Assembly: GCF_001039355.2 (NCBI RefSeq)
Contig: NW_019776024.1
Location: 288,440 to 352,439, forward strand
DNA from: Lingula anatina
Taxonomy: Eukaryota > Brachiopoda > Lingulata > Lingulida > Lingulidae
Length of the DNA stretch: 64,000 nt
Reading direction: 5' to 3'
The notes under the pieces were generated by a model. It was given only the letters and a program-made list of their open reading frames with translations, made no database searches and had not been told where the DNA came from. The position numbers were made by a program, and so were the translations under genes. Positions 53,136 to 64,000 of the stretch are shown here, one piece after another. Within the stretch, counting starts at the first letter, position 1. Every line of letters starts with the position of its first letter.

Positions 53136-54855
53136 TCTTTTTATGTATTTTTTGTGTGTACAGGCAATTCTTAGCGTCGTTGATTTCATCCCTTCATCCA
53201 ACGCTATAGCATCAGATAAACATAAGATAGGTCTGGTGCGGTTCTCTTCTGATGCAAACACAAAGGTCATAATCAAATTGGGGGAGCATGCTAGCTTCAG
53301 TAAGAACAACGAGGAAATTGGCAAGGTGGTAAAAGAAGGTAAATTGGAACGATCACATGAATACAGTGTGTCAGCATTTGGAACATTGGTCGAGTGTTTT
53401 TTAAAGTTTCTTCGTATTGTACTAAAAGGCTTGAACGGTTTCCTCTAAAATGCATGATTTTTCTTTAATTGTAACACATTTTCAAATAACCATGGTTGAT
53501 ATTTAAATTAAGTCGAACCAACAGACATGTAGATCTCTGCTAAGCACTGCTGCCACTACCGTTCAAGGCTAGCGCCTTTGCAATACTTTTCTTGTGTTGG
53601 CTTCTTATTCTGTATGTAGGCCTACTTATAGCTCAGAATTGGTCTGTAAAGTTTCTGAAATCGTCACGTAAACGACATATATTACAGTTTCATAGCAAGT
53701 AAATATTGTTTGTAATAAGCAAATAACCATTTTTTTTGCTGAAAAAAAACACCCACTTTAAAAATACAATTCATACGTGTATTTACACAACTTTTTTTTT
53801 TTATTTTAGGCGGTTTGACTAACACCAAAAAAGGCTTACTACTCGCTCAACTACAGTTGGGATTTCGAGGAGGATCTGCTAGAAAGCAACTTATCTGGAT
53901 GTCAACTGATGGCATGTCCAATGAAGGAGGGGATCCCATTGATACAGCAAATAGTTTGAAGGGACGGGGTGAGTATTGTCATGCCGTTAGAAGAGTAAGC
54001 GCAACATTTCAACCGATTTGCACAGCCGATGTGTGGGTGCTCAGATTCGTTACTTAGCTGAAATGCTTATTTCAAAATTGAATGAATCGCTGCATTGGCT
54101 TGATTGGTTCACACATTTTCTCTTTTCCCTGTGTAAAGCCACTTTTGCCAACTAATTTTAAGCCATGCTAAGAAAAAATAGCTTCAACAGATGACGAATT
54201 AGCAACATATTAACGCCAACGTATAGAAAGACAATTATACAATCTTCTCTTTGCAATTCCCTGTGGTTTTACGGACCCAATTTTCGATGCATGAACATGT
54301 TAAAATAATAATCATCATTATTATTATTATTATATTTAGAAACCAAGTATGGTCTTACATTTATTTAGATATGTAGCTACGTGTATTACTTTCAGTAAAA
54401 CGATGCCTGAAAATTCATTTTGAGAATTAAATTAAGGTTAAGTGAAATTTTGTTAATTGCATATAAACTCCAATAATATAGGAAAATCACCCTTAGTTCA
54501 CATATTTGCTTAAAATATTTGCCGATACATCAATGTAGGCTATTCAATGAAAATTTCCTGCGATACCATGTCAGTCACTATCAAGTTTTTCTATCTTATC
54601 ATCAATGAGTCTGATCTGCTTTATTTGTGAAATTGATATCGGTCATGAAGAGATATGCAAAATTTCGCTTTAGGTGTCACCATTTGCGTCACTGCCATTG
54701 GAAACAGCGTAAACCATGCCGAAATTTATGGTATGGCTTCGTCTGTAACGGTCCAAGGAGAGTCGAGGAAATGTGTCTTCGAGGTGGCCTCGTACAGTGC
54801 GTATGATGCTGCAGCCCAATCTGCGAGAGCCAGAGCCAGTGCCAGGGGAAAATAA
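51679..54855 (+). CDS. Secreted single von Willebrand factor A (vWA) domain protein, copy 2
   Basis: Five exons: 51679-51748, 51902-52056, 53164-53338, 53810-53968, 54674-54855; 741 nt, 246 aa, collinear with copy 1 without indels. The signal peptide and all MIDAS residues (DSSGS, T137, D167) are kept. It differs from copy 1 at 22 amino-acid positions, 13 of them in the 60 codons of exon 5 (for example IYGMASSVTV against IYGLASSVVV, and a tail richer in Arg: QSARARASARGK). Exon 2 ends CAG|GTTTGT, a normal donor. Function is as for copy 1: a metal-dependent ligand-binding secreted protein of unknown partner. AATAAA at 55021-55026 is the likely poly-A signal. Confidence 0.92.
52224..53099. mobile_element. 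Long-inverted-repeat element in vWA intron 2, copy 2
   Basis: This is the same element as 43482-44368, with the same ends (GGAGATTGCGATTC, GAATCGCAACCTCC) and with part of the right sub-terminal repeat deleted (GACAGGCAATTG junction). It is followed by a longer (AT)n run, 53100-53133, than in copy 1. Confidence 0.65.
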
Positions 54856-55020
54856 GCCCGTTTTGAAGGCCAGAAAGGCCCAGACCGGTCACAGTGTTTA
54901 GTGTTTCCATTATGACAGATCAACGTGGCTGTTGTCAGTTTTTATACAATTATTTTTGCTTTTCATCAAATTATTTCACTTTCGATAATCTACTTACGAA
55001 TGTCCAAATTACATTATGGA

Positions 55021-55026
55021 AATAAA
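55021..55026 (+). terminator. Poly-A signal of vWA copy 2
   Basis: AATAAA after the stop codon, in the same context (ATTATGGAAATAAAA) as copy 1. Confidence 0.6.
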
Positions 55027-55539
55027 AGGTTTTAGTGCAGTTTATATATATATGTGTGTGGTTTGTTTAAAAAAAAAAAGAAAGAACTTTTTATGGTTGT
55101 TTCTCTGGCGTTAAGGCCCCTACATGTTGTTACAGAAGTTACTGGCAATGATATCATCTTTCCTTTCAAGAACAAAAAGTATTCATGTTAAAGCAAAATA
55201 TGCATGAGGGTACGGGGGTCTAAAATATACACCCGAGAAGCTTCTTATTTTCAAATGGTCTAAAACCAAGACAATATGTTAACAAAATAAGATATAAAAG
55301 ACATAAAATGATACACCAGTCGCAGGTGTAAGTTATATGAACTGATCCATGTGCCATTACAAATCGTTGGTACATGTATATTTTCATTTTTTTCTCTAAG
55401 AGCATAAAAGCAGCGCACAAAATTATAAGCCTTGCTGAGAACCATGACTCGTTGGATAGCTTTTTTCACAGGTTTTAAATCCCCACTATTGATCGTTTAA
55501 AATCGAGAATACTTCAACAGGTAGCTATACTAGTCTGAT

Positions 55540-58335
55540 TTAAAGGACAATGGTCATATAAAAATCCATTTCTCGAATTTTGAAGATTCAGCACTCAATC
55601 TATACACTAGAGGTATGTTTCAATCGATCCCCGCCATTTAAAAATTATAAAAACAATCTATTAGTAGTAAAAAAGCGTTTTAGTAAACCTCACCTCAATA
55701 TGCATAAATGAAGCAACAGATCTGGGTCACGCGGTACTGTGACGACAATGAGGATAAAAGTCAATGAGACTTAACTGAGCTGCATGATGCAAACAGACAG
55801 AATAATTTTGGAAAGTTGTGTTGAACGGCGTTGAGCAATTTTCTTTATGCCTCAGTGTGTTGCCGTGGGATTCACCAAAATTGAAGCACTCCTTGACTAT
55901 CTTTCTTTGTCTGTGACGGTCTTCCGTGACTAACTTACTAACTTCGGTGACAATAGTTGCCATGCTCGCGATCTCGGTCACCTCAGGTGTTTTAGATCAT
56001 ATCAAAAGCTGACAGTCTTTTAGATACTGTGATCAGTTGGCAAGCTTACTAATTGCTGATGCATTTTTAAATGCATTGTAGTTGACCAAGAGCTCGTTAA
56101 CAATAAAACCTGTTAATTATGCACCGCTGCACTTCCCAAGCCAGGTAATAACAGGTAACAGGTATGAAACTCGTCTTGATGGGCTTTCAGATTTTTCAAT
56201 ATACAGTATATCATTTATTTTATGGAGTTATTTTATTGGTATTTGTAAATGACGTTAAATATCAATATTTAAACAATTAAGTTCAAATACGGTCGCGAAC
56301 ATTAATAAAAGAAATTGCTCTCCGGTTATCTTGAAGCATGCGTATGCCCAGGCTATACTTCCGTGGAAGAAAACGTGTTGAGGAAAAACAGGAAAAAGAG
56401 CGTTATATTATTATAAAAGAAAAAAATGGGAACTGCTGTAATAAAATGGTTCGTAATCCTAATTCGTGTACGCTTTGAGGATTTGTTTTTGAAGATTATT
56501 TCATCTGAAATATTAAATAATTTTAAAGATTAATCATTTTACAACTTGAAACGCAAATTCTGCGTCTGTACGCAAAACTTTTTGCAAATTTGTAAGCTTA
56601 TAACACCGTGCTATAAAGATCTACTCAAGAAAAAAATTTGCTTGGGTAAAATTGAGTACGGAATGAACTGGAGACACTTGGCTTGTCATTAAGTTTACAC
56701 GAAAATATGTCAGATAACTTTATACTGTCTTTGAAAGAGTAAAGACTGAAAGATAATTTTAGACAAACTTTGACGGGGAAATATCTACAAAGAGTAAAGG
56801 GCTATTTCGCCAACATCTTGTTGAAAATTTTATACTGCAATTCTTNCTCATATAGTAGCTTGATTTCCATTAATAATTAAATCATCATTTAAGTCAAAAA
56901 TATTCTCGCGATTTAATAAATATTCTAATTTACCCAGAACGGTATATTTATTTTAAAGGCGGCTAACTGATATATAGTTTTATGATTTGTTTGTGAAAAT
57001 TGCCCATGTCACCCTGTTAGTTTGGAGGTCTAAGCTGGATTACCCTCTACCAGGGCGACTGATAGATTTTTACAGATATTCACAGATATGTCTCTAGCTA
57101 GATAGATGGTTATTTTGAGCTGAAGTCACTCTGTTGAGGAATCTCAAGGCTGATTACATGGCTGGTAATATTTTGCATAACTGCTCAGGCACTGCCACTT
57201 AGCAGGTCCAGTCTAAGTCTGCGTGACAGCAATCAAGACAGTTAATTGCTCTGACTTCACTTGCTCTTCTGTGACAGATAAAAAAGCCTTAGACTGGTTG
57301 CGTAACGAGCAGTTATCATATCATTGTGAAGCTCAGCTCATGCAGAGCAAGAGCAGAGCCTTTGGTGCGCGCGCAGAGATAATTGTTTCCACATGGGATT
57401 CCTCAACAGGGTGACTTCAGCCCAAAATGACCATCTATCATAGAGACATCTGTGAATATCTGTAAAAATCTATCAGTCGCCCTGGTAGAGGGTAAAGCTA
57501 GATCAAGTCCGTGTTAAAATTCCTATGAAGCTGTGCAAGAAAAATTCTTCCTTTCTTTCTCTAGCTCCTCGATAAACCTGGTGTTCAGATCTTATTTAGT
57601 ACCCACAGGTCTACGGGAGCTGTTCTTTGAAACTAACGCACAGGTAGATTTTTACCTGAGATAACTGGAGTAAAGCTTAGAGAGTGCGTTCGATACAAGC
57701 AAGATAAATTGAATGCCAATTAACCCTCTAATTAAGAGGTAAAGTAAGTTCCAGTTAGATGGATCATTAAGATAGGACTTGTAAAGGTAACGGGCATTGT
57801 TTACCTCAGTTTAATAAAAGTATGCAAGACGGGGTGTCATCGGTTTAATAAAATAAATTGAATTTCACAAATAACATTGACCTCATATGCAATAATCAAC
57901 AGTACCCTTAACTCATTCAAATGCAGTGTTTTATACAACTTGGGATAACCATAATTAAATGCTCGTTAAAGAATTGACTAGACGGGAAATGGTTTTACAC
58001 AGCTTCACCAGGATTTAGACCCCTAGGGTAAGAGATTTGAATGAGTATAAACTTTTATCAGAAGCCAGAAAAGTCATCTTACAGGTAGACAATGCAGCTC
58101 AGTTTGACAGCTAAGAACGCTCTGTTCTCCGGTGGCACGATTGTCGTCATCGGACCACGTGCCCACATAGCTCATTAACTCCCAGGCCGAGCAAAAAGGA
58201 CGCTTTTTAAAGGCAAAAATTTACAAAATGAGCTTTTAATTTGTGTATATGGATAAAGGTATCGTTAGTTGGGCATGTTTTCTGAAGAATATGTTCCGTT
58301 CAGGCCATTCTAACGGCATGACCATTGTCCTTTAA
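55540..58335. mobile_element. 2.8-kb TTAA-flanked element inserted after the vWA duplication
   Basis: Copy 1 is continuous at CTGATTCAAGTTAATGAGC; copy 2 has CTGATTTAA, then this insert, then TTAAGTTAATGAGC. The ends read TTAAAGGACAATGGTCAT and ATGACCATTGTCCTTTAA, perfect inverted repeats of 14 bp plus the TTAA. TTAA duplication is typical of piggyBac and Kolobok elements. No transposase-like frame was found: the longest frames (55727-55981 minus, 57223-57414 plus) have no recognisable domain. It is a large non-autonomous element or a decayed one, and it carries a nested insertion at 57041-57494. Confidence 0.88.
57041..57494. mobile_element. Nested long-TIR element with probable 9-bp target duplication
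   Basis: Arms of about 100 bp are inverted: TACCCTCTACCAGGGCGACT at the left and AGTCGCCCTGGTAGAGGGTA at the right, continuing through AGATATTCACAGAT and GAAGTCACTCTGTTGAGGAA (right arm as its reverse complement). The flanks AAGCTGGAT and AAGCTAGAT form a 9-bp direct repeat with one mismatch. Long terminal inverted repeats with 9-bp duplications are characteristic of Mutator-like elements. No transposase is encoded in the 250-bp middle. Confidence 0.75.
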
Positions 58336-59113
58336 GTTAATGAGCAAATAATTAAAGTAAGCACATGGTTGACAATCCATTTGCTCGCCCCCTTCATGTG
58401 TTTTAGTACACAACGTACGTAGGCCCTATATTTATCTTGAAAAATCCCATACGTACTAGTACTTAACCAGTGGCGCGGAGATACTTTGTTTAGACCATGC
58501 CTCATACACAAATTACAGAAGAAACTATCGCCTCTTATTTCTTCTTCAGTATTGTAGGTAATAAAAGATGGTCATTCGCATCTCCCTTTCAAAGAAACAT
58601 TTGCTTTAAAAAAGGACCGATTACCGGTCGAGCGAAATACACTATCCATCTCCAGTAAAGCATTCACTAAATGTCAAAAATCTTCTTAAAGTTCACTTGC
58701 TTTATCTGCTTAGAAAAGGAGGACCCCACTCTCACACACTTGACAAAAGACAGCAAATTTGAGTGTACAAGTATGCTGTTGTAAACAACAGTACGAACAA
58801 TGAAATGGAATTTGTGAAGTTAAGGAAATAAATACTTATACTAATATCTTGATAGAACCCGAAAGATTACATGACCCACCTGGCCGTTATTGGCTACAGG
58901 TAAACAATAGCAAGTAAACAGTATGCGCAGTTCAACTTCGCGCAGACGTAGTTAATGACACCAACAAGATGGCGAAGAGAGTATTATGTTATACCTGTAC
59001 GCCAAAGAACTGTACGCCTAACTGACACTTATTTTGGGGATTTATTTTGTACTGGGAATCGTCGCCAAACTTTAGTAACTATAATGGTGGCATGTAACAA
59101 TAATGGTGGCGAG

Positions 59114-59342
59114 ATGAAAGTTTTCCACAAGAGTCAGATGTTTGAAATGGGAGTAATGCAATTAGTTATAATCAGCATGTGTCTTGTCAGCATAGTTTAC
59201 GTCGTGAACGGAACAGACTCGTATAAAGTTATGAAAACAAAGCTAGGTGCTGGTAAGTTAATTTAGGAAGCTAGTAGTACAGCGTAAAATAATAGAATGC
59301 TATGACTACGAAATGGTAATCGGGGTGTCCACTTTACACACG

Positions 59343-59383
<41 letters not shown>

Positions 59384-60914
59384 AGAGGGAGGGAATAAGC
59401 CGTTTGCTGTAGTAGCTAGTTTGAGATCAACTTCATATTATCCTTAATTATCAGATTCCAGTAATCAATAAGCACATTTATTAAACCTCCCCGTGGTATA
59501 ACATTTTCGCATTTGTATTTATAGGTTTATTTATTGAACTCATTCCAATTAAGTAAAAGGCGTTTAATTGTTTGCATGATAAAGTTTTCTAAAAAAAAAA
59601 AAAAAAGGCATTTGCAATGATTTTAACTATACTCTGATCAAGAATTGTTTTTTCTAGGAGAAGGCTGTATTGACATCGATGGGAATCCCCGAACACACCT
59701 GGAATACTGGAACACTACTGATACCTGTGACAAAATCATCTGCTGGAATGGAAGATTAGCCAATTTTACGATAACACAACAGTATGATCGCTCACTAAAG
59801 AGATTAAATATAATGATAAATTATTAATTAAATAAAAATTTAAAAAACTAAAAATTCGAAGTTTTCCCCGTTAAATCACTTCGATATTTTATCTTCAAGT
59901 TTTAAAATATTATGTCAAAGTACGGTGGCATGATATGAATTTGCATTCTGCCACTAAATCGAGCTTATATAAAGAATAATTGTGAGTGATCTTGTTGTGT
60001 ATCTCACCAAAATTTGTTGAACTAATTTTACTACAACTGACTTTTTTCCAGATGCCACAGTTTTGATGCAGGGGAAAATCCTGACAGTACGAATTGTTTC
60101 GAAGTGGCAGACATGGCTCAGCCGTTTCCTTCCTGCTGTCCCTCGCTCGTATGCAATGCTACAGATTTTGTTGCCCCGACAGTAGCCAGTGAGTTATTGT
60201 TAATTAACTGCGTGGGATTGTCTGTTGATATTCTACTACAGTTGCATTTTAGCTCTTAAATCAAACCATGGTGTTAAAGACTAAGGAATGTTTTCTTTAC
60301 TCTTGCAAAAATAATATATAGATGGAATTCCATAGCCTAGTAACCCATATACTGAGTACAACATGGATGGATCGGGGATGCGAGGAAGGAACACCTAATT
60401 CCTCTTGTCGAATATCCTTGGCTCTTTTTTTGAAACAGAAATATTATCCCGTGTGACTTCTGTATTACAACATTGATTTGTGATACAAACTGAGTAGTCA
60501 TGATATTATTTTTCCAGCATGCGGCGACTTGGCTACCGCGTACTCCTGCGACCTCTGGAAGAACCACTTTAGCGCGTGCGTCTTAAGTAGTGCAACATTT
60601 TCAGAATTGTTTAACTACACGCAACAATTCTGCCAACAAACCTGCGGGTAAGGCTTTTTTATTGTTCAATTTCAAGTTACATACATCTTATTTGTATCAC
60701 CGTCTTTTAATCGCCAGTACTACTGCTGTTTTAACTTATGAATATGACATGACATCGTCCTGCTTGTAGATAAAATAAAAAACTTACTTTACTTTGAAAT
60801 ACTTTTCTTCTCCCTTTTTTACCATATCAAAATCAATGTACCTAAAGTAAATGTAACACACACTAAGAATGTGTTAGATTATTTTTATCTTTCTTCCATT
60901 GCAGACTTTGCTAA
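59114..60914 (+). CDS. Secreted cysteine-rich protein: SVWC-like 8-Cys domain plus ShK domain
   Basis: Five exons: 59114-59252, 59658-59781, 60052-60188, 60518-60647, 60905-60914; 540 nt, 179 aa, phases all compatible. Residues 1 to about 33 form a signal peptide (VMQLVIISMCLVSIVYVV core). Residues 50-122 carry eight cysteines (50, 70, 75, 89, 103, 116, 117, 122) with CIDIDG, YWNTTDTC and PFPSCCPSLVC, the pattern of single-domain von Willebrand C (SVWC) proteins. Residues 135-179 have six cysteines (135, 144, 154, 172, 176, 179) in the ShK order, ending QQTCGLC. ShK modules occur in many secreted animal proteins and enzymes as well as in ion-channel toxins, so a toxin role is not implied. The last exon codes only three residues, including the final ShK cysteine. 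An in-frame ATG at 58955 is an alternative start but would bury the signal peptide. A small upstream frame begins at 58969. Poly-A signal: 61176-61181. Confidence 0.85.
59341..59382. repeat. (CA)n microsatellite
   Basis: CG/CA dinucleotides passing into pure CA and then GA, within intron 1 of the SVWC-ShK gene. Confidence 0.9.
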
Positions 60915-61175
60915 TCGATACAGTTTTATATAATGAATGCAGAAACAAGAAAGCAATACCATGTCCAGGATCCAATTAGTCATTTATGGTTTGATACCTG
61001 TGGTACACACAAACTGGTGATGATATTCCATCCAAAGAAAGAACTGTTTCATGAAGTGGCTGGCCACTCTTAGTTTTATAAATATAACTGTTATCAAAAC
61101 ATTGTTTAGTATTATGAATTTAACACCGACAATACAGGATTAAATACAACTGACTTTTCTTTGTTATTATACATC

Positions 61176-61181
61176 AATAAA
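61176..61181 (+). terminator. Poly-A signal of the SVWC-ShK gene
   Basis: AATAAA lies 262 bases after the stop codon and 126 bases before the GNL2 stop on the opposite strand. The two genes therefore converge within a 392-bp interval. Confidence 0.5.
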
Positions 61182-61306
61182 TATAGTATTTAACAAGGCA
61201 AAATCGTAAGTTGTAATTTTTTTTTAAATTTAGTTGATTTTGACTGTGTTAAAATCACCAATAAATAATATCATTGTATTATTGAAAACTGCAGTTTTAT
61301 CATTAA

Positions 61307-63768
61307 TCAATGCTTCCTTTTCTTTTTTGTTTTCACACCCTGCTCTTCATCATTATCAGTTTTCTTTGAATAATTCCTGTTCTTAACATTGGCATATGAA
61401 TAGAAATGAACTCCAATCTTCTTCGACTTCTCTGCTCTTTCTAGTTTTCTTCTCTGAAATCAAATCGTAGTCCCATTAGCCAAATACTTCGGATGTATAA
61501 ATGCACTCCTATGCCTTCCCATCCATAGACAAAAACCTTTCTATCCAAGAGGGAATGGTTTCCAAACATTAAAATTTTTCAAGATCTTTAAATTCTTAAT
61601 TAAAGTCTGGTCTTTGGGTTTTCATATAATTACCTCTTTTCCTGACATTTTCACCTCCATATCCTCTTCTTCAGAATCTGCGCAGTTTATTCTCTTTCTC
61701 TTCCTCCCTGCAGTTTTACTGGTTGGCTTTGTTGCTGCAGAGGGGGTCATCTCTACGCAAGTCACAGCATCTTTTTCTGTCATGACATATTCCACAAATC
61801 CTGAACAGGAAGTGAATAAATAAAAAATTGTAAAATATGGATGGAACGAAAAATATTTTTAAAAATTAGGCCCCTCCTTCCACCCCAATTCCCCTGTTCT
61901 TTAATATCTCATGTTGATACCGAAAAGCTTGCTATTACACATTAACAAATTCCTTTCCCTGATCAACAGCATTCTAATTATTTTTTTCTGCAATATTTAC
62001 CATAACCATATGGCACTTCTCAAATATAATTGCTTTAATTTGTCATCACCTCATTTCTGAACATTTTCCATGTTGGATGAACGTCACTGTTATTTGTTCA
62101 TTAACATCAACTTTGACTAGCTTGGTTTAAAACAGAAAATAATCGGGTATTCTTTATAAAATTTGGTTTGATTTGCTGCTTCTAAGATTTGATTATGTAT
62201 AAAAAAAGGTACCTTTTGCATTAGTAGTACTTTTCTTTTTGGAAAATCCAGAATCCTGAGGAGTTACAACAAATGTCCCACTCTTGCTCTTGTATTTAGA
62301 GGCAGTTTTCACTGAACTGCTTTTTTCCTTTATAGGGACAACTTTCTGTTCCAGTTTTATGACCTTATGTTTGACAGTACTTTTCTTTCCTCTTTTGGTC
62401 TTGGCACCCAATTTCACATTTGAATCAGTGTCTAATTCAGTCAAACTTTCCTTTAATTTATCATTCACATTCTCGATATCTTTCTTTGCCTTCTTTTCAA
62501 CTGAAGCAGTATCATCAGTTTTAGACGTGGTCATCTTCTCTGATAAAACATCACTTGTACTACTTGGGAGTTCATTATGGGTCATTTCTGCATCTGATTC
62601 ACTGTCATCATATTCTGTATTCTCTTCATTAAAGGTTTCATCTTGTTCTAGAGGTTGGACATCTTCTCCCTCAAACTCTGGTTCTACATTTATCTTACTG
62701 AAATCTTGCCTCACTTGAACGTGTACTTTTACTTTGGCAGGTTGTGCCATATCTTCACCATTAGGGATAGGAGCTTTAGTAGACAATGCAGCATCTTGAG
62801 CATTTGCTTCCTGTGCCTCTGTAGCTGCTTCTGGGACTTCCAATTTATCATTCATATTTCTTGGTTCCTATTTGGAAAAAAAAAAAATATATATATATAT
62901 TATATATTACACGTTTTCATCTACAAGCATTCTTGCTGTTCAATTTTCAGTTTAAGTAACTGTTTATTACACCATGCAAATTCACTTTCATAAGAACATC
63001 TCACAAGATAACAGACAAATGATATAAAAGAATATGGAGATGAAACTCTTTAAATCATCAGAAGAAAAAAGACTTACATCTGATTCTGGGGGTCTTACAT
63101 AGTAAGGAAGTTTTCCTCTCTGCCAGTCATTCAGGACCATTTTAGCTACGGTACAATAATCTGGCTCTCCACCCTAAAAGGGAATACTTACACTATTTAA
63201 CTGTTAAAAATGATTGGAGCTGCAACAATACTGACATCAACAACAAACTGGTATTTCATCAAGTTTAAAACCCAAGTAAATGTTTTTCTGGCATGAAATA
63301 ACTTTTCAGATTATTGAATTATGATTTTATCTTTTTTAAAAACAACAAAGACACAAGAAAAAAAAAACAAAAAACACAGCATGAGCTATCCAAAGAAGAA
63401 ATCGTTCTCACATAACAATATCTGTCTGATGAAGTCCTTCAGTGAGAATGAAAGCTCAAAAGTTATTAGAGTTTTTACGTTCAAAAATAAAAAATGGTTC
63501 ATTTTTTCACATTTACAAGATATTGTGAACCACACCACATATATACTTAATTGTTTATACCAAACTTATTCACCATTACAGTTAAGTTTTCCCCCCATTT
63601 ATCAAGTACCTTGAGCAGTTTGCCTGATCTTTGGGCTAATTTTTCCAGGAACTCTTCTGCAGTAGTCCAGGTGTCAATCTTGTATGTTTTAGCCACATAC
63701 TCTTTTCTCACTCTTTCCAAAACTGCTGGGATGTAATCTTCTGGGCTTTTTATATTCTCTACACGAAC
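61307..63768 (-). CDS. GNL2: Nucleolar GTP-binding protein 2 (GNL2/Ngp-1), C-terminal five exons
   Basis: Minus-strand exons 63768-63610, 63173-63078, 62867-62213, 61800-61634 and 61453-61307 give 1224 nt, the last 407 aa; upstream exons with the circularly permuted GTPase domain lie beyond the window end. Diagnostic blocks are [60 protein letters not shown] and the terminal YANVKNRN followed by KKKRKH. GNL2 is a YlqF/Nog2-type GTPase of the nucleolus that acts in late nuclear maturation of the 60S ribosomal subunit. The large middle exon (655 nt) is acidic then Lys/Ser-rich and poorly conserved, as in other GNL2 proteins. The stop TGA is at 61309-61307. Confidence 0.94.
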
Positions 63769-64000
63769 CTAGAGGTTTGGTTTAACAATCTGGTATCACT
63801 AACTTCTCTTCGCAGTCTTAGTGGCCACTTATTACTTTATCCAATAGGAACTGATCCACAAATACTTAATGTTGGGCAGTTACATCAACCAGTAAAGTAA
63901 ATTATGTAATTGACCATCAGTTATGAGCTGGATTAAGTAACTCTTTAATCTTAATTATGCTTATTGCCATTTTACATTTTATTCATATAAAGGACATTCT

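Larger units (their letters stand above)
49693..58668 (+). repeat. Segmental duplication, copy 2 (vWA gene unit with insertions)
   Basis: This unit spans 8.98 kb, of which about 3.0 kb is two later insertions (50167-50380 and 55540-58335). Without them it is about 6 kb and collinear with 41071-47133. Non-coding DNA is so similar that the event looks recent relative to the family. Confidence 0.92.

Overview
The window is nuclear DNA of an invertebrate animal. It is AT-rich, its genes are split by GT-AG introns, and it carries microsatellites, several small inverted-repeat DNA transposons and one scaffold gap. The protein families (TRFH/Myb telomere factor, threonine synthase-like 2, ABCC4-type transporter, small secreted vWA proteins, an 8-cysteine SVWC-like plus ShK protein, nucleolar GTPase GNL2) and the repeat load suggest a marine lophotrochozoan or invertebrate deuterostome. 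I cannot name the species. All gene models were assembled by hand from splice signals, reading phase and remembered family patterns. Each complete model closes in frame across all its exons.

Layout. 156-6181 (-): ten-exon TERF1/2-like telomere-repeat binding protein with an N-terminal TRFH domain and, unusually, two Myb-type repeats at the C-terminus. 7123-14798 (+): ten-exon threonine synthase-like 2 (THNSL2), divergent from the first gene, with an unrelated 199-codon antisense ORF in intron 4. 14799-22446: gene-poor, with a MITE, a 173-base gap and an isolated first exon of a fatty-acid-binding-protein gene. 22447-39823 (+): 26-exon full-length ABCC4/MRP4-like ABC exporter (1319 aa) with two GC-AG introns; intron 1 holds an inverted genomic fragment of THNSL2 exon 4. 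41071-47133 and 49693-58668 (+): a tandem segmental duplication of about 6 kb, each copy with an intact five-exon gene for a 246-aa secreted single-vWA protein. The second copy gained a 214-bp MITE and a 2.8-kb TTAA-flanked element after the duplication. 59114-60914 (+): five-exon secreted SVWC-like/ShK protein. 61307-63768 (-): the last five exons of GNL2, whose GTPase half lies beyond the window.

The genes do not form one pathway; this is ordinary animal gene order with housekeeping genes (TERF, GNL2, THNSL2) around a transporter and fast-evolving secreted proteins. The strongest signals are the two-Myb TRF protein, the vWA pair whose last exon shows only amino-acid-changing differences, and paralogous empty/filled sites that define the ends of two transposon families. 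I did not find a convincing wholly new system.
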